Assembly (NCBI GenBank): GCA_029834535.1
Contig: JAQMWT010000304.1
Span: 1-53,866, forward strand
Origin: Chrysophaeum taylorii
Lineage: Eukaryota; Sar; Pelagophyceae; Pelagomonadales; Pelagomonadaceae
Direction: 5' to 3'
DNA: 53,866 nt
Part shown: positions 10,250-19,563 of the stretch, one piece after another
How positions within the stretch are numbered: position 1 is the stretch's first letter
How the letters are laid out: each line of letters begins with the position of its first letter
The notes under the pieces: generated by a model
The model's input: the letters and a program-made list of their open reading frames with translations, nothing else
What the model was told of the DNA's origin: nothing
Databases searched by the model: none
Program-made: the position numbers and the translations under genes

Positions 10250-13057
10250 GAGCTCGTCGGTGAAAGAAAACGCCCGTGTCCTCTTAAAAAACAGTGCCTC
10301 CCGCCGTTTTATCCAGGAGCCAGATTTGAGGGTGCCTTGAAAAAGCGTCGGACGATTTTTTGCTTTGAACCAATCCGAGAGCCCGTCGTCGTCGCCGACG
10401 AATATCTATCCAGTCCCAAGTTTTCTGCAGCCATCCTTTGCATTCGCATCCGAGACGGTCTCCATACTCTCACCTGGCATCCAGTAGGACCCAGGTTTTC
10501 GCTCCAGCTCCCACAACACCTCGACTCGCTGGCCAACAAGAGAGTCGACGATCGAAGGAAGCGGGTCTCGTTTTGCCACTCGCTTGCGCTTTGCTCGCTT
10601 TGTGGCCAGACCAGCCCCAGCATTTTCCTTGAGCTCAGCGTCGCTCACAAGGCGCCGAGCGTCCAGGGCCCTGCGCTCCTGTGTTGCCGTACCAAGCACC
10701 GGCGGCGGCCGTCGCTGCGGAACAACTGCCTCGTCCGTCAATGCCCGTCTCTCCATTTTGATCTTGCCATAGATCTGCTTGCGATGCTTGGTTATTAAAA
10801 AGGCAACATTCGCTTCTAAACCAGACTGGCCGACCAGTGTGTCCTTTGTCAAAGTGTAGGACTTGGGCTTGAGGTCTCCCATGCCCATTCCGCGGGTTTA
10901 GCGAGCAATGTTGCTGACGAGCGTCTTGCATCGACCACTGTTGCCACGGAGCTTGGCGAGTTCGGCGTCGACCTTTCTTTCCAACTCTGCAAGCGTGGTT
11001 TGTCCCTCCAGCTCCTGGTTGCTGAAAAGGGGCACCTTCTCGACGGCATCCGTGGCCCTCGTCGTGTCGTTTACGGCTCGATCGAGCGCCGCCGCGATTG
11101 TTTCGGCATTTCGCGCACGGTGCCGATGATCGCTGCTTGGCGACGAGAGGCGGCTTTCGCCTTGTAGTCAGGCCGCCCCATTCGCGCTGCTTGAATCACG
11201 GCCGTCACCGCGGTCTCGTCATCATTTTGGTCAAGACGACGGGATTTCCTTCCACCACTACCACCTCGGCCCGCTCTCGGACGCTTGCCAAGGCCGCCGC
11301 TGCGTTGTCGGTCGTCCCGACAGCACTTGTAAGACTGCGAACGCCAACGTCACCGCTGAAAATCCGTTCGTCGAGCCACGAAGCTTCGCGTGCACGCCAC
11401 AGAACTGATCGAGGGCGCTTTGGATGTCGCCGTAGCGGGCTGCAATAGCCTAGGATTCGCCGCGTGCGGTCTGGTCGGCGAGCTCGGCGGCGTCGATGGT
11501 CCAGTCTCGAACTCCACGGTCGCCGTCGATTCGGAGTTGCGTGCTGGAGAGCTCCTTGCCGTCGAGCGGCGACGCGTCCGATTGGAACGCACGCACCTCG
11601 CCGAGGTCGAGGGCTAAGAGGAGCTCGTGGAGACGTCCCATCTCGTTTCGCAGGTTGCGCACGAAACGCAAGGACGGGAGCTCCGTCTCGGCGGCGCGCT
11701 CTTCCCCGATGACCGCGATGACGATCGAGGCGATGACTTCAGTTTCCTCGGACGGATGCCAACAGACGCATACAGAGGCGTCGCACTCACGGAGTCCAGG
11801 CCTGGCCCTTGCCAGCACCGACGCCTGACGGCCGGCATGGAACTCGAATAGTGGAGTCTCGCTTCTCGAGCTCGGCGACGCGCGCCCGTAGTCTCGATCG
11901 ATCTCCTCTTCCCGCGCTTTAAGCACGGCCTTGTCGAGCTCAAGGGCCAACTGCGTCGCATCCCTGTTGACGTTGGCGTAGCTGCGCTGGAGCTGGCGCA
12001 TCTTCGCCGGGTCGTCGTACTTTTTCGCCAACTGCGCCTTGGTCCGCTCCGTCGCCGCTGCCTCGGTCACTGCTCGCTTCGCTTCGGCGCGGGTGTCGAC
12101 CGCCGCCTGCTTCTCTTCAGCCACCGCCTGCAGAGCGCGCTTCCGCTTCGCCGCCGCAGCCTCCTAGACGCTGGACATTGAGTTGTTGCTCCGGACGTGC
12201 CGCCTCCCAGGCCTCGGCGTCAGCTCGGCCAGCGACAGCTGCCGCAGCCTCCATGGCCCCGGCCTTATCCGCCGCTCGAGGCCCTCCTCTTCGCTTGCCA
12301 CCATTACACAGCACGCTCGGCCTCGGGGCGGCACGGTGGTGTTGCTGCGGCACCCTTGCTGCCTCGAGCTGCGCAGGACCTCGAGCCTTTCCGCCACCAA
12401 CAATGCCTCGGCAGCTCAGGCGACTGCGATTGTGCTGGCTGCAGCGCAGGCGGATGCCCGAGGGAAGCGGTCGATCGAGCGCGACAGGAGACGGCGTTCT
12501 CCTTGTCCGACGCGGACGCCGCTCAAGCCCACCTCGATGGTGCCGTTTTTTGAGACGTCCTTGACCGCGATGAGAGTGACCGAGCTCGTTGCCGCGTCAT
12601 AATGGAGGCTCTGGACGGTAACCGCCTCAGCGTAGACTCTGACGCCCGCCGAAAGGCTGTCAATCGCCTCCTCGACTCTCGATCGCCGGGCCGGATATCC
12701 GTCTTCTTCAAGCATACGTCGTCGAGGCCGCCGAGATGCGTTTTTTGAATTGCAGCACAGGCCGGAGGAGGTCGGCGCGCGGCAGCAGCGCTTGCTGGAG
12801 GAGACGAAGAATTGAAGGGCAGCACGCCCTCGTTCCAGGTCAATCGCCTTGCCCGGATGTAATCCTCCTCCTCCTACCCACCGGGGTAGTTCACACAGCG
12901 ACGCAGCAGCAACACTCTCCTTCGCGGAGGAGGTTGGACCGGCGTAGGCGCCGCTACGCGCCGGTTTCCTTGACCGATTCTGCGAGGCCACTGCCTCGGG
13001 AGGCAGGCTCGGTGACCGTATCAGGCAAGATCTGATCTTTGCCGCCGCTGCAGCCAT
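10250..13057 (-). pseudogene. Decayed gene with coiled-coil and Tudor-like segments
   Basis: Reading the minus strand from 13057, protein-like segments follow one another but hop between frames. They include VTVQSLHYDAATSSVTLIAV (about 12.6 kb), a coiled coil AEEKQAAVDTRAEAKRAVTE (12.1 kb) with KKYDDPAKMRQLQRSYANVN, an in-frame TAG at about 11455 followed immediately by AIAARYGDIQSALDQFCGVH, then KVPLFSNQELEGQTTLAELE (11.0 kb), and at the end VGQRVEVLWELERKPGSYWM with a later frame-shifted IFVGDDDGLSDWFKAK. The last two resemble the two halves of a Tudor-like domain. At least four frame changes and one stop in 2.8 kb, with no good splice sites, argue for a pseudogene, although an intron-rich gene is possible. 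Family not recognised. Confidence 0.5.
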
Positions 13058-13137
13058 CGTCTAGTAGGATGATTTTGAGGAGGAAAACAAGGAATTCGCG
13101 TTATACACTGCTAGCAACTCGGTGTATCATCATATAA

Positions 13138-13145
13138 TGACGTCA
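13138..13145. promoter_or_regulatory. TGACGTCA palindrome upstream of the sulfatase
   Basis: A perfect CRE-type bZIP site 33 nt before the sulfatase ATG, overlapping the end of a TATA-like CATATAATG. A near-perfect inverted pair TATACAC/GTGTATC lies just upstream (about 13103-13128). Confidence 0.4.
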
Positions 13146-13177
13146 TCATCCCTCTTTGCGTGTAAAATCGGGTGCGC

Positions 13178-15199
13178 ATGAGGAGGAGGAAGGATTGGGA
13201 GAGGAGCAGCGTGGTGGTCGTTTGCGGAGTATTGTCGGTCCTAGTGGTGGTCGCGGGCGTCGTGGCGTGGCACGGGGCGGCGGCGCGGGCGACCCCTGTT
13301 GTTGTCCTCCTACGAGAAGAAGAAGAAGAAGAAGAAGGAGGAGGAGGAGCAAGCTTGTTGCAACGAAAAAAAACCCGGCCGCACATCGTGTTCTTCTTGG
13401 TGGACGACCTCGGATACAACGACGTGGGGTACAATAACAACAACAAGGAGGTGTCGACGCCATGCATCGACCGGCTCGCGCGGGAGGGCGTGGTTCTCGC
13501 GAACTATTATAGCGCGAGCACGTGCACGCCGGCGCGGGGGGCGCTGATGACGGGGCTGTCGCCCCTCGGGCTCGGGCTGCAACACGGACAAATATTTCCC
13601 GAAGAGCCGTGGGGCCTCCCGAATCGTTTCCGAGTGCTGCCGACGTTCCTTCCAAAGGAGTACGCGTCGCACCTCGTGGGAAAGTGGCACCTCGGCCACT
13701 ATTCTGCCGAGCAGCTCCCGACGGCGCGAGGGTTCGATTCGTTCTTCGGTCCGGTGGACGGCGCTCAGTACTACTCGACGCACCTCGATGCCATGAAGTG
13801 CCGTCTCCCGCGCGAGCTGTTGGAATCTGGGCTTTGGAATTCGACGCGTCTCCGCGCCGTCGTGCGCGGCAGCGGGTGTTACTTCGACATGCGAGACGGG
13901 ACGCGTAGGGTCGAGGACCTCTTGGGGACGTACTCGACCTCGCTCTACGCGGACAAGGCCAAGGGCATCATCGCGACCCACGACAGCCACAACCCCCTTT
14001 TTCTGATCGTCTCGTTCAACGCCGTGCACGCGCCCGTGTGGGCGCCGACGGACTTTTCCGAGACGCACCCGGGCGTTCTGGAGGGAATAAAGAACGCCGA
14101 CCGGCGGAAATTCGCGGCCGCGCTCCGGCTCGTGGACGACGCGATCGAGGAGGTCGTGGGGGCACTGCAAGCCTCCGGGCTCTACGAAAACACGGTGGTC
14201 GCGTTCGCGAGCGACAACGGAGCTAATCCGGAGCACGGGGGGTCCAACTCGCCGCTAAGGGGAAGCAAGGGCTATCTCTTCGAGGGCGGCGTGAGGGTCC
14301 CCGCGTTTCTGCGCGCCCCAGCCTTTCTCCCGCGAGGCACGCGGTACGAGGGGCTTTTCCACGTCACGGATTGGCTTCCGACCTTGGTGGAGGGGGTCGC
14401 CGGCGGGTCGTGGGACCACGGCGAGGAGCCGACGCCCTACGATCGATCCTTTCCTCTCGAACAACGCCGCCGCCGCCGGCGCCGCGAGTCGACGGCCGCG
14501 GCGGCGGCGGCGGATAGACGAGCGGCCGCCGCCCTCGAGGCCTACTTCGAGAGCGTCAACGCGACCTTGGAGGGTATGAATTTGTGGTTTGACCTCGCGG
14601 CCGCCGCGGCGGACGAGACCGCCGAATTCCCGAGAACAGAAGTCCTTTTGAATATAAACTATCTCGACGCCTCGCTGGAGTACACGTCCGAGCCGCTCGG
14701 ATACGACACGGCTGCCATCATCGCCCGAGGCTGGAAGTGCGTCGTCAACTCTGGCGACTTGGGTTGGTACGCCACGCCCGAGGCCCCCGACGCCAAGGTC
14801 AGCCTCGACACCCTCGGCTCCACCCAAATTCGAGTAGCCGAGCCGCACACCTATCTCTTCTATCTGCCGGAGGATCCCGAGGAGAGAGACAACCTCGCTG
14901 CGACCTACCCAGAGGTCCTCGACGTCCTGGCGTACCGTTTGTTGGAGTATCGGACCCAGATGCGGCCCTGCGAGTGGCGTCCCGAGGATCCCGACGCTTC
15001 GGTACAATTTAGGACCGACGACTTCGTGGGGCCGTGGTGGAACGGCGACGAGCCGCCCCCGCTCTCGCCCAACTGCCTGGACGGCTTCGGCGACCACGCG
15101 GTCGCCCGCTTCCGGCCTCCCGGGAGGAGGAGTCTCGATCGGAACAACAATACGGCGTCGCGCCGCCGCCGCCGAGACCGGTACGGGTACGATTGGTAA
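13178..15199 (+). CDS. Membrane-anchored or secreted arylsulfatase (type I, ARSB-like)
   Basis: Hydrolyses sulfate esters. It starts at the ATG at 13178 (the GTG before it is unlikely). A hydrophobic segment at residues 10-31 (VVVVCGVLSVLVVVAGVVAW) serves as signal peptide or anchor, followed by a GAA-encoded Glu run. The sulfatase domain has HIVFFLVDDLGYNDVGYN (first metal-binding Asp pair), the formylglycine signature CTPARGALMTG with Cys at about residue 116, VGKWHLGHY, and SDNGANPEHGGSNSPLRGSK with FEGGVRVPAF, as in arylsulfatase B. All catalytic motifs are present, so it is predicted active if a formylglycine-generating enzyme exists. A low-complexity Arg/Ala insert at about 14470-14530 comes from CGC/GCG repeats. 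673 aa. Convergent with the next gene, 25 bp apart. Confidence 0.92.
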   Translation: MRRRKDWERSSVVVVCGVLSVLVVVAGVVAWHGAAARATPVVVLLREEEEEEEGGGGASLLQRKKTRPHIVFFLVDDLGYNDVGYNNNNKEVSTPCIDRLAREGVVLANYYSASTCTPARGALMTGLSPLGLGLQHGQIFPEEPWGLPNRFRVLPTFLPKEYASHLVGKWHLGHYSAEQLPTARGFDSFFGPVDGAQYYSTHLDAMKCRLPRELLESGLWNSTRLRAVVRGSGCYFDMRDGTRRVEDLLGTYSTSLYADKAKGIIATHDSHNPLFLIVSFNAVHAPVWAPTDFSETHPGVLEGIKNADRRKFAAALRLVDDAIEEVVGALQASGLYENTVVAFASDNGANPEHGGSNSPLRGSKGYLFEGGVRVPAFLRAPAFLPRGTRYEGLFHVTDWLPTLVEGVAGGSWDHGEEPTPYDRSFPLEQRRRRRRRESTAAAAAADRRAAAALEAYFESVNATLEGMNLWFDLAAAAADETAEFPRTEVLLNINYLDASLEYTSEPLGYDTAAIIARGWKCVVNSGDLGWYATPEAPDAKVSLDTLGSTQIRVAEPHTYLFYLPEDPEERDNLAATYPEVLDVLAYRLLEYRTQMRPCEWRPEDPDASVQFRTDDFVGPWWNGDEPPPLSPNCLDGFGDHAVARFRPPGRRSLDRNNNTASRRRRRDRYGYDW

Positions 15200-15224
15200 T
15201 ATATGATCATCATCATCATCATCA

Positions 15225-16259
15225 TCAGACGACGAAGTAGGACTCTAGGTCGTCGTGGAGATGGAGATGATCATCGCCCGAAGAGGAGGACAACAAAATG
15301 TTCGTAGCGAGGATCTTTTCGAGCTTGAGACAGTCCTCGTAGGACGACGAGAGGAGCGCACACCGGTCGACGAAGGTCGCGAGGAGCTGGGCGTGCCCGG
15401 GGTACCGGCGGATCGCCGCGAGCGCGTCGTTCGCCCGCGGGTGGTCGGAAGAAGCCTCGAGCAACTTGATGATGGTGGGAAGGTCGTTGGGCTCGAAGCA
15501 GAGGGTGGCGAAGGCGTCGAAGTCGTCTTCGTCCTCGACCCAGGCGCTACTGACGTGCGACCGGATCGCGAGGAGGCTGTCGATATTGTCGCCGAGGCGT
15601 TCCGGGTCGGCATCCTCGGCCAAGGCGTCGAGCTCGTAGTAGAGGGACTTGAAGGCATGGGCGGAAACCACGTGATCGACGAGGCCGCTCAATTTCAAGG
15701 CACCACCGTGCACGGCGCGTCCCCCCAACAACGCGGCCCTCGCGTGTTTCGGGCTCGCTCGAGACAACCTGTAACCCACGCCGCCATCGACGAGCCTCGG
15801 GACTTCCGAAAAGGTGTCCTCGTCCAGGAACGGCGGGATCCACGCGTCGGTAGACGCGACGGACCTCTTTCCGACCAAACCGAGGCCGCCAGCCGTCGCG
15901 AGTCCGTCCACCATCGTCACGCACGGCGTCTTCATCGCCCTGACGCGCGCGTACAACGCGTAAGCTGCCTCCAACTCCTTCGTGTCTTTCGCGGCGAACG
16001 ATCCCAACGACCCATCGATCACGACGAGCGACACCTGGTTGTGCGCGTCCCAACGCCCCAAAAGCCGCGAAATGTTCCGGCTAGAATGCGCGTAGGCGTC
16101 AAAGTCCACAATCGACAACCGCCGCAGTCCAGGTTTCTGCGTTACTTCCACGAACGGCGGCGTCCGCTCCGTCGACGCCCCCACCTTGGCGAGCCGCCTC
16201 TCGTACTCGACCATCGACATCCGCCGCGGCTTGCGCGCCACCGTGGAGACGCGCCGCAT
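15225..16259 (-). CDS. Crotonase-fold protein, 3-hydroxyisobutyryl-CoA hydrolase (HIBCH)-like
   Basis: 344 aa from the ATG at 16259. The enoyl-CoA hydratase/isomerase fold is shown by VSLVVIDGSLGSFAAKDTKE, the oxyanion-hole segment TPCVTMVDGLATAGGLGLVG and RLVDGGVGYRLSR; the Asp/Gly-Gly pattern and the C-terminal helical part (WVEDEDDFDAF, ALAAIRRYPGHAQLLATFVD) fit the HIBCH branch, which acts in mitochondrial valine breakdown. Where HIBCH has a catalytic Glu in a MPET-type segment, this protein reads WIPPFLDEDTFSEVPRL, so catalysis may be altered. The N-terminus is Arg-rich and could be a mitochondrial presequence. It is divergent from the E2 gene with 74 bp between starts. Confidence 0.78.
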   Translation of the reverse strand: MRRVSTVARKPRRMSMVEYERRLAKVGASTERTPPFVEVTQKPGLRRLSIVDFDAYAHSSRNISRLLGRWDAHNQVSLVVIDGSLGSFAAKDTKELEAAYALYARVRAMKTPCVTMVDGLATAGGLGLVGKRSVASTDAWIPPFLDEDTFSEVPRLVDGGVGYRLSRASPKHARAALLGGRAVHGGALKLSGLVDHVVSAHAFKSLYYELDALAEDADPERLGDNIDSLLAIRSHVSSAWVEDEDDFDAFATLCFEPNDLPTIIKLLEASSDHPRANDALAAIRRYPGHAQLLATFVDRCALLSSSYEDCLKLEKILATNILLSSSSGDDHLHLHDDLESYFVV

Positions 16260-16333
16260 CGCTACAACTAACCCCAGTTTTTATTAACCTTACCCTGAGT
16301 TCGTTCCACCGCGTTCGCCGATGAAATAAATAA
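16260..16333. promoter_or_regulatory. 74-bp divergent promoter with CTTACCCTGA motif
   Basis: The shortest divergent spacer in the window. It holds CTTACCCTGA at 16289-16298 (TCAGGGTAAG on the minus strand), a motif also present just upstream of the NACHT-LRR start. Its role is unknown; it also resembles a 5' splice donor. Confidence 0.35.
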
Positions 16334-17059
16334 ATGATGATGAGACGCGTCATTTTTTGTCTCCTCGCCAGCGTCGTCGTCATCGCCCTCGAGCCCTCCA
16401 AGGCGGCCACCAAGGTGACGGTCAAGCCGACGGCCAAGTCGCAGCTATTGGAGGGCGGCACGCCGTCGGTGCGACGTCGGTTTTCGGATTTTGTGCATCG
16501 CATGTTCCGCCTCGCGAAGCGACTGTGGCGGGCCACCACCAGCACCACCACCAACGAGGAGGAGGAGGAGGAAGCGCCGCCGCCGCCGCCGTCCAAGAAG
16601 AGACCCGTCAAGACGGTCGCGAGTCGCAAGGCCTCTAGGATAGCGAAGGAACTCGAGGAATTCGTCGCGAATCCCCCCGAAAACTGCAAGGTCTCGATGG
16701 GGAAGAACATGAACGTCTGGATCGTCACCATCACCGGCGCCAAGAAGACGATCTTCGAGGGCGAAAAGTTCAAGCTCAGAGTCGCCTTCCCGGCGGATTA
16801 CCCCGTGCAGCCGCCCTCGGTCTACTTCCTCCAGCCTCCGCCGAGGCACCCGCACATCTACTCCAACGGCGACATCTGTCTCAACCTCCTCGGGAAGGAC
16901 TGGCGACCCAACCTCACCATCGCCCAGCTCTCCCTCTCCATCCTCTCCATGCTCTCCTCGGCGAAGCAAAAGGGCATTCCCCAAGACAACGCCCTCCACG
17001 CCCAGAGCCCCCCAGGTAGGCCCCAGGTCGGCTGGATGTACCACGACGACAGTTGCTAA
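16334..17059 (+). CDS. UBE2W-like ubiquitin-conjugating enzyme with N-terminal signal peptide
   Basis: 241 aa. The UBC domain spans about residues 98-241: SRIAKELEEFVANPPENCKV, FEGEKFKLRVAFPADYPVQP, HPHIYSNGDICLNLLGKDW with catalytic Cys182, and the C-terminus WMYHDDSC. The HPH in place of HPN and the YHDD-Ser/Thr-Cys end are specific to UBE2W (plant UBC15-18), which ubiquitinates disordered protein N-termini. Unlike ordinary UBE2W, a strong hydrophobic signal sequence opens the protein (MMMRRVIFCLLASVVVIALE then PSKAAT), followed by a basic Ser/Thr/Lys/Arg stretch and an acidic Pro-rich linker. This suggests entry into the secretory route, and in an alga with a complex plastid possibly the periplastid compartment, because the residue after the likely cleavage site is not aromatic. 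Targeting is inferred. Confidence 0.87.
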   Translation: MMMRRVIFCLLASVVVIALEPSKAATKVTVKPTAKSQLLEGGTPSVRRRFSDFVHRMFRLAKRLWRATTSTTTNEEEEEEAPPPPPSKKRPVKTVASRKASRIAKELEEFVANPPENCKVSMGKNMNVWIVTITGAKKTIFEGEKFKLRVAFPADYPVQPPSVYFLQPPPRHPHIYSNGDICLNLLGKDWRPNLTIAQLSLSILSMLSSAKQKGIPQDNALHAQSPPGRPQVGWMYHDDSC

Positions 17060-17336
17060 ATAAAAACTCTCTAAAACCCTCGCCCACAACGACGGCATTA
17101 CGCACACTTCGAGGGGCGCCGCCAAGACGCGTGCAGAAAAAAACGCCAACGGGCCCTACGACGTCTCTCGACGCCCGGACGGTTCGGCTAACGCCTCGCC
17201 GTCCTTCCTTACCCCTTACACCCTCCCACCCCACTCTCATTTCAGCTCGACGCTCCCACCCCCGCCAATCCAATCCAAGCTGCTTTGATCAGCGCACGTT
17301 CGCTAACCTTTGAGTTTACTCCTCGACCCTCATGAA

Positions 17337-17873
17337 ATGAAGACCTGGGTCGAGGTATCGGTCGACGGGGTGCGCTTGGGCCGCGTTGTCTTGGAGCTCT
17401 TCGATTCGGTCGCGCCCCGGACATGCCGAGCCTTTTGCGAGTGCCTCCTCCGAGACTTGAATGTGGTAGACGGGGACCTCGAGGGCTGCTGCTGCTGCGT
17501 GGGGGGGACTGGGACTTGCACTTCCACTTCCACTTTCACTTTCCCCGAGGGCGAAAGTTACGTGCTCCCGCACGCGCGCGCCGGCGTGGTCTCGATGGCG
17601 GCGGCCTCGCGCTTCCGCATCACCTCCGGGCCCGCTCCGCACCTCGACGGCCGGAGCGTCGCCTTCGGCCGCGTCGTCTCGGGGATGGAAGTGGTGCGCG
17701 CGGCCGTCGGAGCTCCCGCGGGCAGCCGTGTTGTCGTGAGCGACAAAGGAGGCCGGAAACGTCGACGCCACGAGAAGGAAAGAAAAAAACACAAGCGCCG
17801 CCGTCGCCGCGAGGCCCTCACCGAACCGAGGATCCAGGCACTCAGCAGCAGAGTAAATAACAATCAGGCGTAA
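17337..17873 (+). CDS. Divergent cyclophilin-type peptidyl-prolyl isomerase
   Basis: 178 aa from the ATG at 17337 (an earlier ATG at 17332 meets a stop after one codon). The start WVEVSVDGVRLGRVVLELFD and the later ARAGVVSMAAASRFRITSGP with APHLDGRSVAFGRVVSGMEV are clear cyclophilin strands. The central segment that carries the FHR/GGDF motif, with the catalytic Arg and Phe, is replaced by a Cys/Thr/Ser low-complexity stretch made of repeated ACTTCC-type triplets. Isomerase activity is therefore doubtful, or a small exon is missing. The C-terminus is strongly basic (GRKRRRHEKERKKHKRRRRR), consistent with nuclear or RNA-related location. Convergent with the NACHT-LRR gene. Confidence 0.75.
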   Translation: MKTWVEVSVDGVRLGRVVLELFDSVAPRTCRAFCECLLRDLNVVDGDLEGCCCCVGGTGTCTSTSTFTFPEGESYVLPHARAGVVSMAAASRFRITSGPAPHLDGRSVAFGRVVSGMEVVRAAVGAPAGSRVVVSDKGGRKRRRHEKERKKHKRRRRREALTEPRIQALSSRVNNNQA

Positions 17874-17983
17874 TAGTAGTTGCCTGTAAAAGTACGACGC
17901 TGCGGCGGCGGGAAGCAACAACAAGAACAAGAAGAACAAGAAAGCGCGTCGTGTCGGTCGTCGTCCTCCTAGACGTCCTCCTC

Positions 17984-19531
17984 CTAGACGTCGTCGTCGT
18001 CCTCCTCCTCCTCGTCCGTCTCGAGGTCGTCGTCGACCGGACCGGGGCCCTGGGCGGCGGCGGTTCGGCGGACGAGGATTTCGTAGGCGTCCTGTACGTG
18101 GTGGGTGTCGGCGTCTGAGAAGTCGTGGATGATGGCGTTGATCTCGTGGATGTCGGCGGGCGAGGTTATGTCGAGGTCGCCGGAGTCCATGCGGTCGACG
18201 AGGTCGCGGGCGGCGGGGGACAAGGCGGGAAACATGTCGGCGAGGGCGGCGCGGCGGGCGCCGACTTTGAGGACGCGGGTTGGTCGGGCCATTTGGAAAA
18301 CGAGGGAGATCGCGTCGGGGGCGAGGGAAAGGCCAAAAGAGCGGAGGACGAGGAGAAAGGCGAGCTTGGAGGGGAGGCTCGTCGGGCAGGTGGTTTGTTT
18401 TTCGTTGAAGGTGCGGGAGAGCGAGGCCGCGAGCTTTTCTGGTAGGTCGGTGTTTTCGAGGTCGAGTTCGAGGAGAGTCGAATTGGATTCGATCGCGCGG
18501 GCAAAGGCCTCGAGGTCTGGCGAGGTCGATCGCGCGAGCTGGACAGATCGGAGCCGGAGGAGCTCGAGGGATTTGTTGGAGGTCAAGAACGTGGCCAGCG
18601 AGGTCGCGCTCTCGTTGATCGCGTTGAAGGAGAGGTCCAGACACCGGAGCGAGGATTTTGGAAGCGCGGAAACGACGGCCGAGACGCCCGCGGGCGACAA
18701 GTCGCAGCCCGAGAGGTCGAGGCTGATGAGAAGAAGAGGGGGAAAGGTTTTGGCGAGGAGCATCGCGCCCGCGTCCATGATCCGCGAGCCGGAAAAGTCG
18801 AGGGAGGTTATTCCCCCCCCTAAATCTCGTCGTCGGACGCCGTTGAGGGTTTGGAGCGTCGCGCAGCGTTCCGCGGCCTCGACCACGTCGAGAGTCGCGT
18901 CCCCAAAGTTCACCCCGCGAGATTCGATGCCCCGGAGGTTAGTCGCGCCGTCGATCGCCGCGGCGACTAAAACGCCGTAATTTTTTTGGTTAGACGGAGG
19001 AACGCGGAGGACGTCGAGAGTACCGCGCCGGAGGTCGGCGAGGGGGAGTCGGAGATCGCCGATTACGAGCTCGTCGAGGTCGGGGAGGAGGTGGGCGAGG
19101 GCCGTTTGAGCTCGTCTCTCGCAGGCGGGAGCGACGTTCGAGAGATCGACGCGCAGGCGTCGCGGCGCCGCGACGCGGCTGGAAAAGCGGAAGAGATCGA
19201 CGAGAAAGACAAGGCTCGCGAGTTCGAGGGTTGCGGGCCGGTCGGACGATTCTTCGCTTAACGCTCCGGTCGGGATCCGGAGAAAATCCGCCGCGTCCAC
19301 GAACGACGACGACGCGTCGTCGTCGTCGTCGTCGTCGTCGCAAGAAGAGGCGACCGCCGCCAAGCGCGCGACGTCGACGTCGACGAGGTCTGTCACGCGG
19401 ACGCGGTCGAGCGACGGGCAGCGGGCGAGACCCCGCGACAACGCCGGCCATCCGAGGGCGAGAGGGATGCGCGAACGAGAGTACGCCCGGTCGTCGTCCT
19501 GCCGCGCCGCCGCTTCGTCGTCTTCCTCCTG

Positions 19532-19563
<32 letters not shown>

